Below, in pieces: positions 14,225 through 16,211 of a stretch of DNA of 16,211 bases. The stretch comes from an uncultured Collinsella sp. GTDB taxonomy: Bacteria; Actinomycetota; Coriobacteriia; Coriobacteriales; Coriobacteriaceae. A model generated the notes under the pieces. That model had not been told where the DNA came from, did no database searches, and worked only from the letters and a program-made list of their open reading frames with translations. The position numbers and the translations under genes were made by a program. The first letter of the stretch is position 1, and every line of letters begins with the position of its first letter. Where the stretch lies: assembly GCA_902479095.1 (NCBI GenBank), contig CABSNL010000045.1:1-16211 (forward strand). The letters are read 5' to 3'.

Positions 14225-15005
14225 CGAACCCACTCCCAATCGCAGGATCCTCGGTTGCCGCTGCGGGCTGCTCCGCTTTTTTCTTATCACCCAAAACCGT
14301 CATCGCGACGACGATGATCGCGGCAAAGATCGCCACGCCCGTCGTGCTAATGCCAAAGTAGGCGACGAGGAAGAAGCCAGCGAAGAAGAACGGAGCCACT
14401 GTTTTGTTCATAATCATCTGCGCCAGCATCGCAAAGCCGAGTGCGGGCAAGAAGGCGGCGGCGACATCCATGCCGGTCTGAACGAAATCGGGGATGATGT
14501 TGAGCAGGCTGGCAACAGCATCGGCACCAAAGAAGAATGCCAGGGGAATAATCAGCAGGCCGCACCAGCTCTGTGCGTAACCGGCGATGAGCATGTTGCG
14601 CGTGATGGCCTTGGTGTCTCCGTCCTCGACGTTTTTGTCGATACGGTGCACCAGCAGCAGCATGACCGGTTGGCCCAGGGCCGTGTCGAGCGCCAGGACG
14701 ATCGTGGCGATAGGAATACCCAGGGTCAGGGCCGCCGAAGCGTCCGCGCCGGCCTGCATGGCAAGAGATACGCCCAGGATAGTGCCGGAAATCGTATCGG
14801 GCGGGTTATAGGCGCCGACCGAGATGGCGCCGACCATGGCAAGCTCCATCGTGGCGCCCATAATCGTGCCGGTCACCATGTCGCCCATGACAAGGCCAAC
14901 CAGAGGTCCGAGCACGATCGGGCGCTGGAGGTAGCTCGTGCCCGTCAGCCACTCGGAATAACCCAAAAGGGCAATCAGGAAAATCAGGATTGTCTTGATA
15001 ACCAT
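14214..15005 (-). CDS. PTS mannose-family EIIC membrane subunit
   Basis: EIIC is the sugar-binding membrane subunit that translocates the substrate with EIID. The 263-residue protein is strongly hydrophobic with several membrane segments. It carries RPIVLGPLVGLVMGD (28-42), GTIMGATMELAMVGAISVGA (46-65) and PPDTISGTILG (68-78), which are typical of the family's N-terminal half. The C-terminal tail after LGDKKKAEQ is charged and presumably cytoplasmic. The ATG at 15003-15005 follows AGGGG and lies eight bases past the EIIB stop. The 3' end overlaps EIID by 11 bases. Confidence 0.95.
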   Translation of the reverse strand: MVIKTILIFLIALLGYSEWLTGTSYLQRPIVLGPLVGLVMGDMVTGTIMGATMELAMVGAISVGAYNPPDTISGTILGVSLAMQAGADASAALTLGIPIATIVLALDTALGQPVMLLLVHRIDKNVEDGDTKAITRNMLIAGYAQSWCGLLIIPLAFFFGADAVASLLNIIPDFVQTGMDVAAAFLPALGFAMLAQMIMNKTVAPFFFAGFFLVAYFGISTTGVAIFAAIIVVAMTVLGDKKKAEQPAAATEDPAIGSGFDEF

Positions 15006-15013
15006 GACGGCCC

Positions 15014-15484
15014 CTAACCGATGACCTTCGCAGCGTCAGTCTTCGCATCTGCCGGAATCATCTGAATGAACAGTTCATAGCCCTCGCCGAGCAGTTCCTT
15101 CACGTAGGCCTCGTTCTCGGGCGTGAGGAACACGCTCGTCGAGACCTGGCGGGCATTCTCGCTAAAGGCAACGTTGCCGAGGTTGATCTTCTTGACTCCC
15201 ATCGCCTTGGCGACGGCACCGGCCTGCTGAATCGTCTCGCAAACCACGAAGAGTTTGTACTTATCGGTCACACCGCTCTGGAGCGCCTTGACAGCATCCT
15301 CGGTGTTTTTGACGACGACCTTGCATCCTTCGGGCTTTGCAAGGGACAGGGCCTGCAGACGAAGCTTGTCATTGAGGACCGTGTCGCTCACTAACAGGAT
15401 GCAGTCGGCACCCAGAGCCGAGGTCCAGCTAACGGCAACCTGGCCGTGAAGCAGTCGATAATCTACGCGAATCATCTGAATCAT
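15014..15484 (-). CDS. PTS mannose-family EIIB phosphocarrier
   Basis: EIIB takes phosphate from EIIA on a histidine and passes it to the incoming sugar. The 156-residue protein has the phosphorylation motif RVDYRLLHGQVAVSW (6-20) with H13 as the likely site, and KKINLGNVAFSE further on, as in the mannose/sorbose family. No EIIA domain is fused to it. The ATG at 15482-15484 has GGAG six bases upstream. It lies 16 bases after EIIA and eight bases before EIIC. The first arginine is R6 and the usual IDDRLIHGQ reads VDYRLLHGQ, within normal variation. Confidence 0.95.
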   Translation of the reverse strand: MIQMIRVDYRLLHGQVAVSWTSALGADCILLVSDTVLNDKLRLQALSLAKPEGCKVVVKNTEDAVKALQSGVTDKYKLFVVCETIQQAGAVAKAMGVKKINLGNVAFSENARQVSTSVFLTPENEAYVKELLGEGYELFIQMIPADAKTDAAKVIG

Positions 15485-15500
15485 GATGTGCTCCTAACGA

Positions 15501-15917
15501 TTAAAACTCATCGAGTTCGGCCTGCCCCAGCAGGTCGTTGACGTACTTGACCTTAGTGTCGTCCGCCTCGACGATTTGACGAATGGCCTCGTCGATCGGA
15601 GTGGAATCGGGTACGAACAGCAGCTGAATAAGGAGTGGCAAGTTCATATTGGTCACGAGGTGCGTGTTGGGACGCGTCTGGACGATCTTGGTGAACTCGT
15701 TGTTGACGCTGCCGCCGAACAGGTCAGTGCACACGACAACTTCGTCGTCCGCGGCAAAGCCGTCCAGAATCGCTGCAGCCTCCTTGGACAGGTCCTCGTT
15801 TCCGTCGACATACATAGAGAGCGCATGGACGTTTTCGCGCTCACCGGAAAGCAGGCCGATGCTCTCGACGATTCCAGACGCGAAATGAGCATGGGACGCC
15901 ACGATAAACTGCCTCAT
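15501..15917 (-). CDS. PTS mannose-family EIIA phosphocarrier
   Basis: EIIA accepts phosphate from HPr and transfers it to EIIB in the cytoplasm. The 138-residue protein starts MRQFIVASHAHFASG, in which H9 is the likely phospho-histidine. It also has DLFGGSVNNEF, a conserved active-site loop, and VTNMNLPLL. The ATG at 15915-15917 is selected because AGGGGAA lies just upstream and the family begins here. A longer frame to 15965 would start inside a terminator hairpin. It is the first of four PTS genes in the order A-B-C-D, and the only phosphocarrier of its type in the window. Confidence 0.95.
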   Translation of the reverse strand: MRQFIVASHAHFASGIVESIGLLSGERENVHALSMYVDGNEDLSKEAAAILDGFAADDEVVVCTDLFGGSVNNEFTKIVQTRPNTHLVTNMNLPLLIQLLFVPDSTPIDEAIRQIVEADDTKVKYVNDLLGQAELDEF

Positions 15918-15947
15918 TCGATTCCCCTTCCTAGCGAATTTCGGCAT

Positions 15948-15976
15948 AAAAATGCCCGGACGCATGCGCCCGGGCA
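15948..15976 (-). terminator. Strong intrinsic terminator between the SIS gene and EIIA
   Basis: On the minus strand a 24-base self-complementary hairpin (15953-15976, about ten pairs with one G-T wobble and a four-base loop) is followed by TTTTT (15948-15952). It starts 35 bases past the SIS-gene stop and ends 30 bases before the EIIA start codon, so EIIA transcription must pass through it or start in very little space. Confidence 0.85.
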
Positions 15977-16011
15977 GGGTGCTTCTTGATCAGTAGCTTA
16001 TTTGTCACCGA

Positions 16012-16211
16012 TTAGTAGTCGAACTGGTGATAGTAACGACGGTAGTTGAGGTTGTGCTTGGTGACCGTCTCGTAGTAAGCGGCAAGGCGATCGGTGATCA
16101 GCGAGGAGAGGATCCACGGAGACACGATGACGCGGAACTCGTCGTCAAGGCCGGGAATCGCGAACTCGGCGGTGTCGATGATGTTGATGTCGGTGTCGCC
16201 GGTCACGCCGC
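16012..16211 (-). CDS. SIS-domain sugar deglycase/isomerase, C-terminal end (partial)
   Basis: Only the last 66 codons are in the window; the gene continues past the right edge. The visible part includes DTAEFAIPGLDDEFRVIVSP, then ILSSLITDRLAAYYETVTKH, and ends NLNYRRYYHQFDY. This layout, an acidic strand, a proline, a long helix and a final RRYY..(F/V)xY tail, resembles the C-terminus of FrlB/GfrE/GfrF-type fructoselysine- or glucoselysine-6-phosphate deglycases, a group of SIS-domain proteins. An unrelated SIS aminosugar isomerase is possible. It precedes the PTS genes on the same strand but is separated from them by a terminator. Confidence 0.65.
   Translation of the reverse strand, partial: GVTGDTDINIIDTAEFAIPGLDDEFRVIVSPWILSSLITDRLAAYYETVTKHNLNYRRYYHQFDY

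Noticed and set aside
14214..15514. 14-base sequence TTAAAACTCATCGA shared by the 3' ends of EIIC and EIIA
   Set aside because: Both encode a DEF-stop tail with similar codons; a short chance or ordinary coding similarity is the simpler reading.

Overview
The window is GC-rich chromosomal DNA with dense, mostly minus-strand operons. It most resembles a gut actinobacterium of the Coriobacteriia, probably Collinsella. That assignment rests on my recollection of gene content and style (a HisZ-HisG fusion, a PHP-type histidinol phosphatase beside a compact his operon, mannose-family PTS operons), not on a search. Bases 1-43 are not genomic: they are the Illumina Nextera read-2 adapter preceded by what looks like the i7 index, so the left edge is an assembly artefact. 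The enolase gene is cut there, and the right edge cuts a sugar-isomerase-domain gene.

Left part (44-2793, all minus): the 5' part of eno, then an apparent unit transcribed larC2-like > yfcE > mazG that ends in a good intrinsic terminator (793-838). The larC2-like gene holds only the C-terminal half of LarC. A 350-base gap (2794-3143) separates it from the only plus-strand gene and contains a 23-bp inverted repeat.

Middle part (3144-12298): a complete histidine pathway. On the minus strand, in transcription order, lie hisZ-hisG (one fused protein), hisD, hisC, hisB, hisH, hisA, hisF, hisI and hisE. The PHP-type histidinol-phosphate phosphatase hisK is on the plus strand and converges on hisE. 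Together they encode every step from PRPP and ATP to histidine. The junctions hisD/hisC, hisC/hisB, hisH/hisA and hisA/hisF are tight or overlapping. Three other junctions (hisK/hisE, hisF/hisI, hisH/hisB) carry long palindromes, one of which encodes the last residues of HisK. HisA lacks Asp at the usual second catalytic position and has one two residues earlier.

Right part (12468-16211, minus): a carbohydrate operon in the order SIS-domain deglycase/isomerase (partial), PTS EIIA, EIIB, EIIC, EIID of the mannose family, then a FrlC-like sugar epimerase. Strong terminator-like hairpins sit between the SIS gene and EIIA and between EIID and the epimerase. The combination suggests PTS uptake and processing of an Amadori-type compound (fructoselysine or glucoselysine) or a related amino sugar. 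The substrate is inference.

No tRNA, rRNA, CRISPR array, transposase or phage gene was seen.
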